Origin: Tritrichomonas musculus
Lineage: Eukaryota; Parabasalia; Tritrichomonadida; Tritrichomonadidae
Direction: 5' to 3'
Assembly (NCBI GenBank): GCA_039105265.1
Contig: JAPFFF010000009.1
Coordinates: forward strand, 1,550,001 to 1,614,000
DNA: 64,000 nt
Shown piece after piece: positions 26,401-35,043 of the stretch. The notes beneath the pieces were generated by a model, which did no database searches, was not told the origin of the DNA, and saw only the letters and a list, made by a program, of their open reading frames with translations. The translations under genes were made by a program, and so were the position numbers. Position 1 is the first letter of the stretch, and every line of letters begins with the position of its first letter.

Positions 26401-29396
26401 GACTGGTCTTGGTTTGAATAGCGCGTGAGTAGTGATGAAAAACTATTTTCAAGAGGGAATGGTTTTCTTCGTGTCACTTTTAATACGTCGATGAAAATTT
26501 CAACAATTTTTTCAAACTTTTCAAATCCATTCAAATTGCAAATTTCAATCAACGCATTGAGTTCATCCATGCCAAAATTCAAGAGAATGTTCGAGTTCAT
26601 TGTGATGTTTATGAACTCATCTTCGTTAATTCTATACAAAACATCCGACAGTTCATCAACTGGTAACGGATTTTTCTTTAATAAAAATTGAATAATTGAC
26701 TCAATTTCGTCCTTTGAAGCTCCTTCTTGTTTCTCCTGGTCGAAGAAGAGCAAATTATTATTTTCTTTTTCTTTTTTATTTTTATTTTTATTTTTAATAT
26801 ATTTTTGTAATGACTGTGAATTTCCTAGTAATTCAGATGGGATTTCATCGTCGTCCTTCAATTTTGAATAGAAAACCGTCGTGGCAGATAAAACAGGATT
26901 TTCTTTTTGAAGGATTTCAAGGCATTGTGGCGATGTTGACTTACTTCTTATCAAAGCTTCTGAAACAGAGTAACCTAGTGAATTAGAGAGTGATGAAGCT
27001 TGTTCAACTTTTCCATCATTCACTAGTTGTGACACTGCAATAAGTGGATCGAAATCTAAGCATTTCGCAATCGAGCAATTCGTTGCTGCCAAAAGAGGAG
27101 GAACAAGAGTGTCAAGGTAATGAAGGAAGGTTGAAAGGAACGACTTATCATCAATGAGTGTGCTGACTAATGATAGCAAAGGCTTCCAAGTTGTCTCCTT
27201 TTCAAGAGACGATAGAGAAAGAAAGTCGCAAACTTCGTGAAAAGAATTTGAAGAAGACGAAGCAAATTTGACGAAAGGAAATTGAATGAATTCAATAGAT
27301 GATTGAATTATTTGACTTTGCTTCTTTTTCAGAAGGATTCTTATTTCTTCGCCTTCATTTTGAGACGATAGCAAATCCGAACAAAGCTTCTGAATTTCAT
27401 CATTTTGGAGCTCAAAAGAACAAATGATTTCTTGTTTTGAATCATCGTTAAAGTCTTTGAAATCATTGTCGGTTTTTTCGGTTTCACTCAATTTTTGTTG
27501 GAATTCTAAAACTTGCTTTGCAGCGAGAATGATTCTCTTCAAAGTGGCGCTTCCGCTTTCTTTCTCATCGCTCTGTGCAATCTGGCCAAATATGCCAATT
27601 TCCTTCCTTTCGAGCGCGAGTGCGAAGTACTTGTCGGCCGACAGCATCAGTGTTGAGACAGATAGATCATCTGGGAACAAGACGTTAGCGTATTGAATTT
27701 TTCTGAGGGCCGATGAAAGATTGAGAGAGAGGATGTTGTCGCCGTCATCAGTGTTATCGGCGTCGATCAAAATCCTCAGAATTCTTTCAGCTGTCTCTCT
27801 ACTTACGAAAAATGACTCTTTATTCGATGCTTCGTTTGGTTTGGTCAAAAAGAGCATCGAATAAAGGTCAATTGAAAGACTTCTCAGAAAAGTGATCGAT
27901 TGAATTTCGGTGATGTGAAGTGCTATTTCGTCATAGAATTGTTCATCGTTCGTTTCAATCGCTTTTATCGTGTTAGAAAGTACAAAATAGCCCGAGATAA
28001 AGTCGTTGTCTTTGATCCAGTCTTCGTCAGTGACAGAATAAAGAATCCGTGATCGAAGCTGCCTAAATGGCTCAAAATTTCCACTTTTTAAGAAAAATAA
28101 GAAAATTTTGACAACGCTTTGTTCCCGTATTTGACCTAAAGAGGGCAAATAGCCAAGATAAAACTTAACATCTTCAATCAAAGAAACATCGCCTTTGAGT
28201 CTCTCAAATAACTCATTGGTATTTTTGAATTGAATTTGATCGTCTTCCTCTGAATTTGTGGAAACTTCGGAATTGGTGGCGGACTGAGACGATAAATGCT
28301 CAAAATGATATTTAACGACTTGTGATATGAAATAATAATCTTCGCTTTTTTTCTCTTTTTCCATTGAAAGAAGTGATGCATAATCAATCATTTCAGGAAA
28401 TGAGTCACAAACTTTGCTTGCTTCATCAAACTCTGATTGGCATATAAAATCGATTGCCGGTTTCACAAAAAGATCAACAAAATGAGTAGATGCAACGATT
28501 GAAGTATTGAAAAGTGCTAAAAGACTGCTAGAATTGGCAAAGAAAGAAACAAGTGGAAAACGTCTGATAGTAAAAAAAGCTTTTTGAAATTGGTTTGCTG
28601 CATCAATACATATTGGATTACTGTAAACGCATGGAAGATCAAAGAGTACTTCTAGATCTTCATTTTTAACCGCTCGAAGAAAAATTGGCGAAAGTGTCGG
28701 ACAAATTTCAAGAATACGATTTCCCAATTTCGCAATGAGACGGGCTTCACTTCCAGGAAATAAGAAATGATCTGGGAATATTGGAAGTAGGTTAGTTGAT
28801 TCTGTGGAATTGGTGTTGTTTGATTTTGAAATTGTGGAAATTGTGGAATCCTGAGTATTATAATAGCAACTGCGAAATGAGAAAAAAAGAGTAGGTTCGT
28901 TGTTATAAAATTCAAAAATAGATTGAAATACAATTATCTCATCACCTTCACTATCAAAAAAAGCAGTACTTTGATTATTAATATCTTTTGATGACTGATC
29001 AGTTGATTTCATGATTCGAGAGAGTCGAATTGAAAGAAAACGTTTAATATTTGTAGCATAGCTCCCTCTAGATTTTGATAAATATGTTAAAAAAAGTTTA
29101 TATTCATCGAATTTTGTTGTTTCGTTAGGCTTAATTAACTTTCGAAGACAATGAGCGAACCAATTATATTGTATATCAGGAATAATACGCTTACATTGAA
29201 TTGGCGGCGGGTGTCCAAAAATTGAATCAATTATTGATAAAGATTTTTGATTATCAAGTACATTCATATAGATAAGTGTTGGATGAATATTAAAAAACCA
29301 GATACTTCGAATAAAATTAGCCCGGATTATATCATCTGAAAGCAGTTTTGAGCGCTCAAAAATGTTATTTTCTTTTTCTTTATCAATCACGCTCAT
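23418..29396 (-). CDS. Very large alpha-helical solenoid protein, unassigned
   Basis: 1992 aa, ATG 29396. It is almost entirely helical, without signal peptide or membrane segment. The C-terminal third has repeated helix pairs with TPR/clathrin-like spacing (YEVARYHASIGEFEAAFMIL, LASLGHYELAAFTAVSD, QEFQQAVELMFTYPD, LIQIGNLEEALAIAKE). This style is seen in spatacsin/spastizin (ZFYVE26) and vesicle-coat proteins; no FYVE finger is present and I do not claim the family. A threefold 14-residue Asn/Thr repeat lies near residues 1224-1265. The 3' half of the gene, roughly 23430-25450, is clearly more G/C-rich than the 5' half and the rest of the window. Confidence 0.8.
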   Translation of the reverse strand: MSVIDKEKENNIFERSKLLSDDIIRANFIRSIWFFNIHPTLIYMNVLDNQKSLSIIDSIFGHPPPIQCKRIIPDIQYNWFAHCLRKLIKPNETTKFDEYKLFLTYLSKSRGSYATNIKRFLSIRLSRIMKSTDQSSKDINNQSTAFFDSEGDEIIVFQSIFEFYNNEPTLFFSFRSCYYNTQDSTISTISKSNNTNSTESTNLLPIFPDHFLFPGSEARLIAKLGNRILEICPTLSPIFLRAVKNEDLEVLFDLPCVYSNPICIDAANQFQKAFFTIRRFPLVSFFANSSSLLALFNTSIVASTHFVDLFVKPAIDFICQSEFDEASKVCDSFPEMIDYASLLSMEKEKKSEDYYFISQVVKYHFEHLSSQSATNSEVSTNSEEDDQIQFKNTNELFERLKGDVSLIEDVKFYLGYLPSLGQIREQSVVKIFLFFLKSGNFEPFRQLRSRILYSVTDEDWIKDNDFISGYFVLSNTIKAIETNDEQFYDEIALHITEIQSITFLRSLSIDLYSMLFLTKPNEASNKESFFVSRETAERILRILIDADNTDDGDNILSLNLSSALRKIQYANVLFPDDLSVSTLMLSADKYFALALERKEIGIFGQIAQSDEKESGSATLKRIILAAKQVLEFQQKLSETEKTDNDFKDFNDDSKQEIICSFELQNDEIQKLCSDLLSSQNEGEEIRILLKKKQSQIIQSSIEFIQFPFVKFASSSSNSFHEVCDFLSLSSLEKETTWKPLLSLVSTLIDDKSFLSTFLHYLDTLVPPLLAATNCSIAKCLDFDPLIAVSQLVNDGKVEQASSLSNSLGYSVSEALIRSKSTSPQCLEILQKENPVLSATTVFYSKLKDDDEIPSELLGNSQSLQKYIKNKNKNKKEKENNNLLFFDQEKQEGASKDEIESIIQFLLKKNPLPVDELSDVLYRINEDEFINITMNSNILLNFGMDELNALIEICNLNGFEKFEKIVEIFIDVLKVTRRKPFPLENSFSSLLTRYSNQDQSSYSIIQRLCLNCSTFFNPSEIILKTIVDLSKQQKWEIIRQLLKIDQSLLDKLPRNIVDKINSEEAYSKSEEWKTYIIDDIDKKAFFESVPDFWDVLKTPLETVIENASDRENASWLVSSFPSLQVMIADEVTRRVSNVAQSDEPIEKRASSIADDIQTFLPLMKDAETKAEVAKHSIRQLLFLASKLSALEDYLELQAFNDLKGINKAFKIIQNECKELLIMTDNVNHTNSTTQNQTENVNHTNSTIQNQTENVNHTNSTTQNQTENTDKISSDAKVVNQSNSLIGICSSVSHRLSAALKFIGQFPCTKFNVQYSFENFTEEATGELIAKLCFQLDMLDTAREIGEAWGVTNYDSLRDDYAIKCVELGIDGISHESEYKGFPSKGKLQGEKIDENDGFYIWKFATDRRQTSPDKCSSKAIQKFIDAYRHRSFYDSRICSRLVDLSEVNSIHHSEFLTALRSSPVREGGDKEEHEGKGTIQPSNSFTSSISPSSSIFMKFFRSHITGSSSEADSLALKSFIGDDGELDDHHFFSRIEKLCLLSSSSQKKPKNESEEADKSDFDSSDLSSVLLSLGSPTSDLPESLFPGTPALLSRYLSACAPFYEVARYHASIGEFEAAFMILEENLTSPDQFTCFERDLLMPAVERGRVGEFFNVAVDFIENLRTKAAKKELKKEDKIDGESDGEIVGGLAVESVICQMFERLLKMSQEESNRLTYFELCALASLGHYELAAFTAVSDIKTADSTDSRLRVIDFAFACAAAFIKKESEKSPFLINSDIDQIESQKVQKLRAKLNLSSTSNSDSKSSMLFLIRLLPLQRHFCENIETCDLNIFDFAASVDAMIVFLLLRQEFQQAVELMFTYPDSVNVHRIGSSLIDILINENDEKIKSVIAGIERDTPLSNFRQLIVSMVNRAQFFLGDERFVSLIVKVIKNPKLKCALLIQIGNLEEALAIAKESCSDFLPLIGNYAGHEGKVQVLADAVRAIEKIEKEKKS
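25600..25725 (-). repeat. In-frame 42-bp tandem repeat (3 units)
   Basis: Three 42-bp units (25600-25641, 25642-25683, 25684-25725) differ at only a few bases. They encode a 14-residue Asn/Thr/Gln-rich unit (VNHTNSTTQNQTEN) in a linker of the 1992-aa protein. Confidence 0.9.
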
Positions 29397-29761
29397 AATT
29401 TACTGATATGTGATATAAAAAAGCTTGTTATTCAGATTGAACTTAGAATTAGATATATTATTTCAGATTTTCAGATTTATAAATTAAAGATTTCTTACTT
29501 ATCTAGCCAAGTCAAAAATCTTCTGTTTCAAATAAATCAGAAATTTGAGTAATTGTTCATATCTCAAATTTCATCAAGTGAAAAATTGTATATATCTCAG
29601 TTTGAATAATAATATAAGTAAAGGTAGCTTGCCAAAAGTGCAATTGCAATAAATAAATTAATATACTCCTACACATTCAGAATAAGTGATATTAAGAATG
29701 ATTTCAATTCATTCAGAAAAAGTTGTAAATTCGTTTGTACTTAAATAAATAAATAGTAAAT
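29397..29761. promoter_or_regulatory. Divergent promoter region of solenoid and cenH3 genes
   Basis: A 365-bp interval. On the minus side a TCACA (29413-29409) fits the trichomonad initiator, 15 bases before the ATG at 29396. On the plus side I see no clear TCAYW within 30 bases of the cenH3 ATG. No gene lies between. Confidence 0.45.
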
Positions 29762-30154
29762 ATGGATGATAACAGTCAACCCCACAAAACGCCGCTGAAG
29801 GGAAGCACACGCATCAAACCAGCTGTTGCATATAGAACAGTGATGCAACATAAAAATACCAAAAAACGATTTCGACCTTCTATGAAATGGATTTCAGAAG
29901 TATGGAAATACCAAAAAACAACAGACTTACTCATTAGAAAGCTACCATTTACTCGTCTCGTTAGGGATATCACGAGAGAAGTCAACACAAATAACTTTCG
30001 CTGGACCACGCATGCACTTGAAGCACTTCAAGAAGCTACCGAAGCGTATGCTGTTGAATTATTAAGCGCCAGCCTCCTTTGCACGTTACACGCGAAACGT
30101 GTAACTTTAATGCAACGAGATATCCAGCTTGCTCAAAGAATCCGCGGAAGATAA
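29762..30154 (+). CDS. Centromeric histone H3 variant (CENP-A/cenH3)
   Basis: 130 aa, ATG 29762. The histone fold is obvious (YQKTTDLLIRKLPFTRLVRD, ALEALQEATEAY, LHAKRVTLMQRDIQLAQRIRG). It differs from canonical H3 as cenH3 proteins do. The N-terminal tail lacks the ARTKQTARKS start and the K9/K27 ARKS motifs. Loop 1 between helix 1 and helix 2 is one residue longer (REVNTNNFRW), and the Phe of the H3 RFQ motif is Trp, as in CENP-A. The alphaN region is also divergent (KWISEVWKYQ). It should mark centromeres and direct kinetochore assembly. The gene is single-copy in this window and not in a histone cluster, which also fits a variant. Confidence 0.9.
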   Translation: MDDNSQPHKTPLKGSTRIKPAVAYRTVMQHKNTKKRFRPSMKWISEVWKYQKTTDLLIRKLPFTRLVRDITREVNTNNFRWTTHALEALQEATEAYAVELLSASLLCTLHAKRVTLMQRDIQLAQRIRGR

Positions 30155-30607
30155 TTCCTATTAATTCCTTATTAAATTGTTTCTATGTATTAATAAATAA
30201 TTAGTTATAAATTATAATTTGAAAACATATGTTATTTACAATTTCTTTATATTTTAACGATAGAAATAAAAAATGGCATGATCACATCAAGTCATTATAA
30301 TTTTTTGATTAATAAATTCTTCATATCCATATATTATTCAATCATTATTTAAACCGACTTTAACGAACTTTTTCTAAATGGTATCACTTTTTGATTATAT
30401 AAATAAACGGGACTTTTCTTCATTAAATGACTGTATTCTTGATGAAATAGTTATGAAAAAATATTTTTTATTAGATGCAAACTTCAAATTAATTTATTAC
30501 GCATGAAAAATAATTATATTTGAATAGAAATTTAAAACATCACAATTTTTCCCGCTAAAACATATTTTAAATGATGGAAATTCTAGAGCAAAAACCGCCA
30601 AAACACT
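30155..30607. other. Intergenic, no gene seen
   Basis: AT-rich spacer between two plus-strand genes. No coding frame, RNA gene or repeat stands out. Confidence 0.55.
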
Positions 30608-30612
30608 TCATT
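30608..30612 (+). promoter_or_regulatory. Inr-like TCATT of NAD+ synthetase gene
   Basis: The TCAYW match in AAACACTTCATTTAAT would start transcription at 30610, nine bases before the ATG. Confidence 0.5.
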
Positions 30613-30618
30613 TAATAA

Positions 30619-31524
30619 ATGAAACCCCAACTCGAAAAAAAGCTTGCAGAAGTTCGTGAAGCTAGGAATTTCAATCCAGAAACTTGGGTAAAGCAAAAAT
30701 GTGAATTATTCAATGAGTATATGAAACGAAGCGGACTCAAAGGCGTTGTTGTTAATGTTAGTGGAGGAATTGATTCTGCTGTTACGATTCTGCTTGCTCA
30801 ACACGCATCAAAAATGGAAGGATCGCCAATCCAACGTGTTGTTGGCCTTTGCCAGCCAATCCATAGTACAGCTTCCATCCAAGATCGTGGGCGCGTACTC
30901 TGTGAAAAGTTCAATATTGAATGCGCAGTAATTGACCAAACTGAAGTTTTTGATATGTTGCACCCAATTATTGAAAAAGCATTGAAAATTGACAATCCTC
31001 CAGCATTTGCAACTGGTCAACTTCGATCATACATGAGGACACCTCCAGCATATTACGCATGCCAAATTCTCAGTTCATCTGGAGTACCATCTATTGTTAT
31101 TGGAACTGGTAACTATGATGAAGACGGCTATATGTTTTATTTCTGCAAGCCTGGTGATGGAACATCTGATGTCCAGCTCCTTCATGATCTTCACAAGTCT
31201 GAAGTCAATGCTGTTGCAAGATACCTTAATTGCACTACTGAAATTGTCGAAGCAGCTCCATCGGCAGATTTATGGGAAGGGCAAACCGATGAAGATGAAC
31301 TTGGATTTCCATATTCATTTGTAGAACTTTATGTCGAACTTCTTCATAATCCAGGATCAAGAGACGAATGGATCGAATCACTTGACAAGGAAAACAAGGA
31401 ACAATGGGATGAATGGAGAACCAAACTTGAAACAGTCCACAGAAGAAATAAGCACAAAGAAGTTTGGCCAATCAACTTAGATCTGATTTGCCCAACAGGA
31501 AAGCAATTTTCTTTTCCTAAATAA
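30619..31524 (+). CDS. nadE: NAD+ synthetase, ammonia-dependent type
   Basis: 301 aa, ATG 30619. Converts deamido-NAD+ to NAD+ with ATP and ammonia in the cytosol. The adenine-nucleotide alpha-hydrolase P-loop is SGGIDSAV (~residues 49-56). The NAD-synthase signatures VIGTGNYDEDGY, KPGDGTSDVQLL and LHKSEV follow, then APSADLWEGQTDEDELG with the conserved P-SA-LW-GQTDE pattern. There is no N-terminal nitrilase-type glutaminase domain, so free ammonia rather than glutamine is the nitrogen source. The length matches single-domain NadE proteins. The bacterial-type architecture suggests lateral acquisition, but only a tree could show that. Stop is TAAATAAA. Confidence 0.92.
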   Translation: MKPQLEKKLAEVREARNFNPETWVKQKCELFNEYMKRSGLKGVVVNVSGGIDSAVTILLAQHASKMEGSPIQRVVGLCQPIHSTASIQDRGRVLCEKFNIECAVIDQTEVFDMLHPIIEKALKIDNPPAFATGQLRSYMRTPPAYYACQILSSSGVPSIVIGTGNYDEDGYMFYFCKPGDGTSDVQLLHDLHKSEVNAVARYLNCTTEIVEAAPSADLWEGQTDEDELGFPYSFVELYVELLHNPGSRDEWIESLDKENKEQWDEWRTKLETVHRRNKHKEVWPINLDLICPTGKQFSFPK

Positions 31525-32899
31525 AAAATACAATATGAACTATTTTCAATATTTTATTTTTTTTTCTTTTCGGATTTCTATTAGTATTGATGAATTCGCA
31601 TTATCCCTAAATACAAGTGTAAATAGCATTAAATAGAATTATTGTCATTATGTTGTTAAATTAATCTCTTTATCAAGATTTTATATTTTAAATAATTGAA
31701 GATAGGTTAATGTTTTAAAATATTTTATTAATGTCGGCATGATTGAAAAAAGGTTCAAATATTTGGTGGCACCAAAAACAATTTTATGATAGTTGAAAAA
31801 TATTAGTAAACAAATTATAATATCAATATTTTATGAAATAATCAGCATTGTTCATTTTTCTCCTTTGAAATTAGCATAAACTAATAATAACAAGTATAAT
31901 ACTATTTCTTTAATTACAATTAATTATATAGATAAAAAACAAATGAATTAAAAATTAGGATGAATTTCTAATAATTTACAATTTGTAATAAGTTATAATG
32001 TAAATGCTTCATTTGTTTTAATAATTTAATTAAAAAAAGGAAAATTTAAATTGTTTATGATAAGTGTTTTAATGGAAAAATATAGTGATTTCGCAAATTG
32101 ATTAAATAATAAAAATACTGCATAAATCTTTCAAATTCATTCCATATAAATTTATACATAATAACAAAATAAATTTTATTAAAATGTAATTTGGTAAAAA
32201 AAATTCATGAATAAATATTAATTAAAGGTTGGATCTATGATATTATTTATAAAATCGATTGATTATAATTTTATTACCCAACAAAAGGTGGAGAATGGTT
32301 ACAATATGAATTTGAATACATGAAGAATTATTTCATAAGAAAATTGAATTAAACGTTGCTATACTATCACAAAAATTAATGAACTAAATAATCTGATTTT
32401 CTTCAGCTAATTTAAATTAAAATGATATAAATGATATATTTGATTAAAAATAATGGATGAAATATTTTTTTTGTGATGTGATATTAATTCGAAAATCCAT
32501 ATCACTATTAGTGATAAGATGGAGAGAAAATAATGCATAAAAATCAAGATTATATTCATGAATAAAATACACTACTTTTTCATTCATTTATTAGAAAAGA
32601 AACTTTTTGTATAAGAATGGTCGGGCTCTTAATTTGTATTAATTTATTCAAAATTTTCATTAAAAAGAAATGGTTATTCAAAAAATAAAAATAAATTTAT
32701 TTTTATAAAGAGCAAAATTTAAGTTTTCTTTTTATTTTTCAAGACAATCAAACCATAAATTAGATTTAAATTTTTTTGATATATTTGTTAATAACTCTTA
32801 AAATTTTTTGATATATTAATTATTGATATTTGTTAATAAATCTGATTTAATTCAAATTTGTATGATCATTTAATTAAGGCTTAATAATAGAATAACATA
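31525..32899. other. Long AT-rich intergenic region, no gene seen
   Basis: About 1.4 kb with stops in all frames. One 15-bp palindrome, TTTGGTGGCACCAAA (31762-31776), stands out. No tRNA-like or snRNA-like structure was recognised. Confidence 0.5.
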
Positions 32900-32904
32900 T
32901 CACT
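32900..32904 (+). promoter_or_regulatory. Inr-like TCACT of HPRT gene
   Basis: ATATCACTTTC contains a perfect TCAYW, with the potential start at 32902, 20 bases before the ATG. Confidence 0.55.
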
Positions 32905-32921
32905 TTCTTTTTTTTATCGAA

Positions 32922-33458
32922 ATGGAAAAAGATCTTTGCGAAGTATTATATACTGAGGAACAACTTGATAAAAAAGTTTCAGAGTTGGCCGAACAAATCA
33001 CCAAAGATTATGAAGGAAAAGATCCAATTATGGTATGTGTATTAACAGGAGCTGTATTTTTCTTCTCTGATCTTTTCAAGAAGCTTAGGTTCCCAGCTTA
33101 TCCAGACTTTATCATTTGCTCTTCCTATTCAGGCAAAAAATCAACTGGAAATCTTACAATCACAAAGGATCTGAAGTACAATATCGAAGGTCGTCATGTT
33201 ATTCTTATTGAAGATATCCTTGATACTGGCCTTACAATGTACCAACTCAGAAATAATCTTCTCGCTAGGAACCCAGCTTCTTTAAAGATCTGCACTCTTT
33301 TTGATAAAAAGGTTAAGAAGGCATTTGAAGTTCCACTTGATTATGTTGGATTTGATCTTAAAGATGCATTTGTTGTTGGTTATGGATTAGATTATAATAA
33401 CAAGTACAGAAATATGCCAATTGTTGGAGTTCTCAAAGAAGAAATTTATGCCAAATGA
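32922..33458 (+). CDS. hpt: Hypoxanthine-guanine(-xanthine) phosphoribosyltransferase
   Basis: 178 aa, ATG 32922. Purine salvage: transfers phosphoribose from PRPP to hypoxanthine, guanine and perhaps xanthine. This is essential in trichomonads, which cannot make purines. Motifs visible are VLTGAVFFFSDL (near the pyrophosphate site), the flexible-loop SSYSGKKSTG, the PRPP-binding EDILDTGLTM, KKVKKAF before VPLDYVGFDL (purine-binding region) and YGLDYNNKYRNMP. The sequence closely resembles the Tritrichomonas foetus HGXPRT I recall (ICSSYSG.KSTGNLTI.KDL), supporting the organism call. It differs enough to be a paralogue or another species' copy. Substrate range cannot be read with certainty. 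Confidence 0.95.
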   Translation: MEKDLCEVLYTEEQLDKKVSELAEQITKDYEGKDPIMVCVLTGAVFFFSDLFKKLRFPAYPDFIICSSYSGKKSTGNLTITKDLKYNIEGRHVILIEDILDTGLTMYQLRNNLLARNPASLKICTLFDKKVKKAFEVPLDYVGFDLKDAFVVGYGLDYNNKYRNMPIVGVLKEEIYAK

Positions 33459-34056
33459 AGAAATATTTATATGTTGATGTTTTAAAACAATTTCCTCTTT
33501 TTTTTCTTTTTATTTTTGAAACTTATAAGTTTTTGAATTACCTATGATCAAAAATATAAATGTAATTTATATATATATGTGTGTATTTCAGGTGTTTATA
33601 TTCTTTGTTTCAAGCAAGCTCTTTTTATTTTTCATGTTTATTACAAAAGTAAAATTGGCATACAATAAATGTAAAATCAAAGTTCAGACTATATTATTAT
33701 TAAAATGATCTTGAAATAATATAACATAATTTTTATATAAAAACTAAATCAATTGTATGTTTTGTTAAATAATATTTGAAAGAACGGACCAGAGTTCAAT
33801 ATAACTTAGAATAGATCCTTGGCATGGATCAGAATCTAGTTCAAGTTCTAATCAATGGTATATGATCCATTCTAAGCAAGAATAGGTCCCTGCACATTTA
33901 TTTGAATTAAAAAAAATATACCAAATTTGGCAGAAGTAAATACAAATATAATCAAAATTCATTAACAAAGGAAATTAAAAACTAAATGCATGTAAAATTT
34001 ATCTAAATTATATTTTTACTAGAACATATATATATAAATTTGATGACAAAAAACAT
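33459..34056. repeat. Convergent spacer with a long inverted repeat
   Basis: Between the 3' ends of HPRT and the Rab gene. Positions 33805-33817 (CTTAGAATAGATC) and 33864-33876 (GATCCATTCTAAG) pair with one mismatch around a ~46-base loop that is less AT-rich than its surroundings. It could be a remnant miniature element or a structured RNA. No tRNA cloverleaf can be drawn from it. The rest of the interval shows nothing. Confidence 0.45.
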
Positions 34057-34647
34057 TCAGCAGCATGATGATGGCGATTTTGAAGATTCACTATCTTTCA
34101 CATGAACTGAATTAGTATCTGGGACAATCATTTCAGTTTTCTGAGATTCTACTAATCGTTTAACAAGCTCTCTAAAAAGTTCCGTTATATTGGACCCAGT
34201 CTTTGCTGAAGTTAACAAAAAGCCAAATCCGTTTTCTTCAGCCCATTTTTTAATAGGTTCATTTGCAACAATCTTGTTATCAAGGTCGTCTTTGTTTCCA
34301 ACTATTATAATTACAGCTTGTGTTTTTACCGTAGATCTAAAAGCTTCATACCATGTTTTGATAGCGTTGGCTGATTCTTGGTCAGTTTGATCATATACAA
34401 TAATTGCTGCAACTGCATCACGATAATAGATTGGTCCAAGGCTTTTATAGCGTTCCATTCCTGCTGTATCCCAAATTTGGAGTTCAACATCTTTGCCATT
34501 GAAAGATGTTTTGTATGGAGTATATCCTGCACCGATTGTAGCCTGATACTCTTCTTCAAACTGGTTATATTGAATTCGGTTAGTAATTGATGTTTTTCCA
34601 ACGGCAACAGATCCAATGATTACAACTTTGAATTCAAGAATTGGCAT
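34057..34647 (-). CDS. Rab-type small GTPase with Gln-to-Met in the G3 motif
   Basis: 196 aa, ATG 34647. Membrane-traffic GTPase. P-loop GSVAVGKTS (12-20), switch I ATIGAGY with the Mg-binding Thr, G3 WDTAGMER (59-66), G4 GNKDDL, G5 TSAKTG, and a C-terminal Cys-Cys for double geranylgeranylation. The body looks like the Rab5/Rab21/Rab22 branch. The unusual point is Met64, where nearly all Rabs have Gln (WDTAGQE); this Gln positions water for GTP hydrolysis, so the protein may be slow to hydrolyse GTP. G1, G4 and G5 are intact, so nucleotide binding should be normal. Confidence 0.92.
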   Translation of the reverse strand: MPILEFKVVIIGSVAVGKTSITNRIQYNQFEEEYQATIGAGYTPYKTSFNGKDVELQIWDTAGMERYKSLGPIYYRDAVAAIIVYDQTDQESANAIKTWYEAFRSTVKTQAVIIIVGNKDDLDNKIVANEPIKKWAEENGFGFLLTSAKTGSNITELFRELVKRLVESQKTEMIVPDTNSVHVKDSESSKSPSSCC

Positions 34648-35043
34648 TAAGTAATTTGAGCAAATTATCTTTTCAATTTTGAGAAATGTATTTAAATTTT
34701 GAATTAAATAAAGCTAACAAAATATTCTTTTAAAAAAATCTAAAATCTCTGACTTGTCATACAAAATCTAACCGAAGTTTTTTGATTTTAATGATAGATT
34801 TAAATTATATTAATATTTGTGTTGATGATCTTAGATTAAAATTTTATTAATGAGTGAAGAAAAATATAATTATTTCATCAATAATTTCCTGAAAGATAGA
34901 AATTTTGTCATATTGAATCAAACAAATATTAAGTATTATGTTTATAACAGCAAACAAGTTGATATTTTTAGAAATAATAATGGAACAGTATACATAATAA
35001 TTTTATAAAAACAAAAAAATAATATAATTAAAAGTAATTGCTA
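34648..35043. other. Intergenic, no gene seen
   Basis: AT-rich spacer between two minus-strand genes, carrying the Rab promoter. GCTCAAATTACTTAATG precedes the Rab start but is not a strict TCAYW. Confidence 0.5.

Noticed and set aside
33780-33900. Possible tRNA (GTTCAAGTTC resembling a T-loop)
   Set aside because: No 7-bp acceptor stem, anticodon arm or D-arm can be paired around it. The pairing that exists is a single long hairpin.
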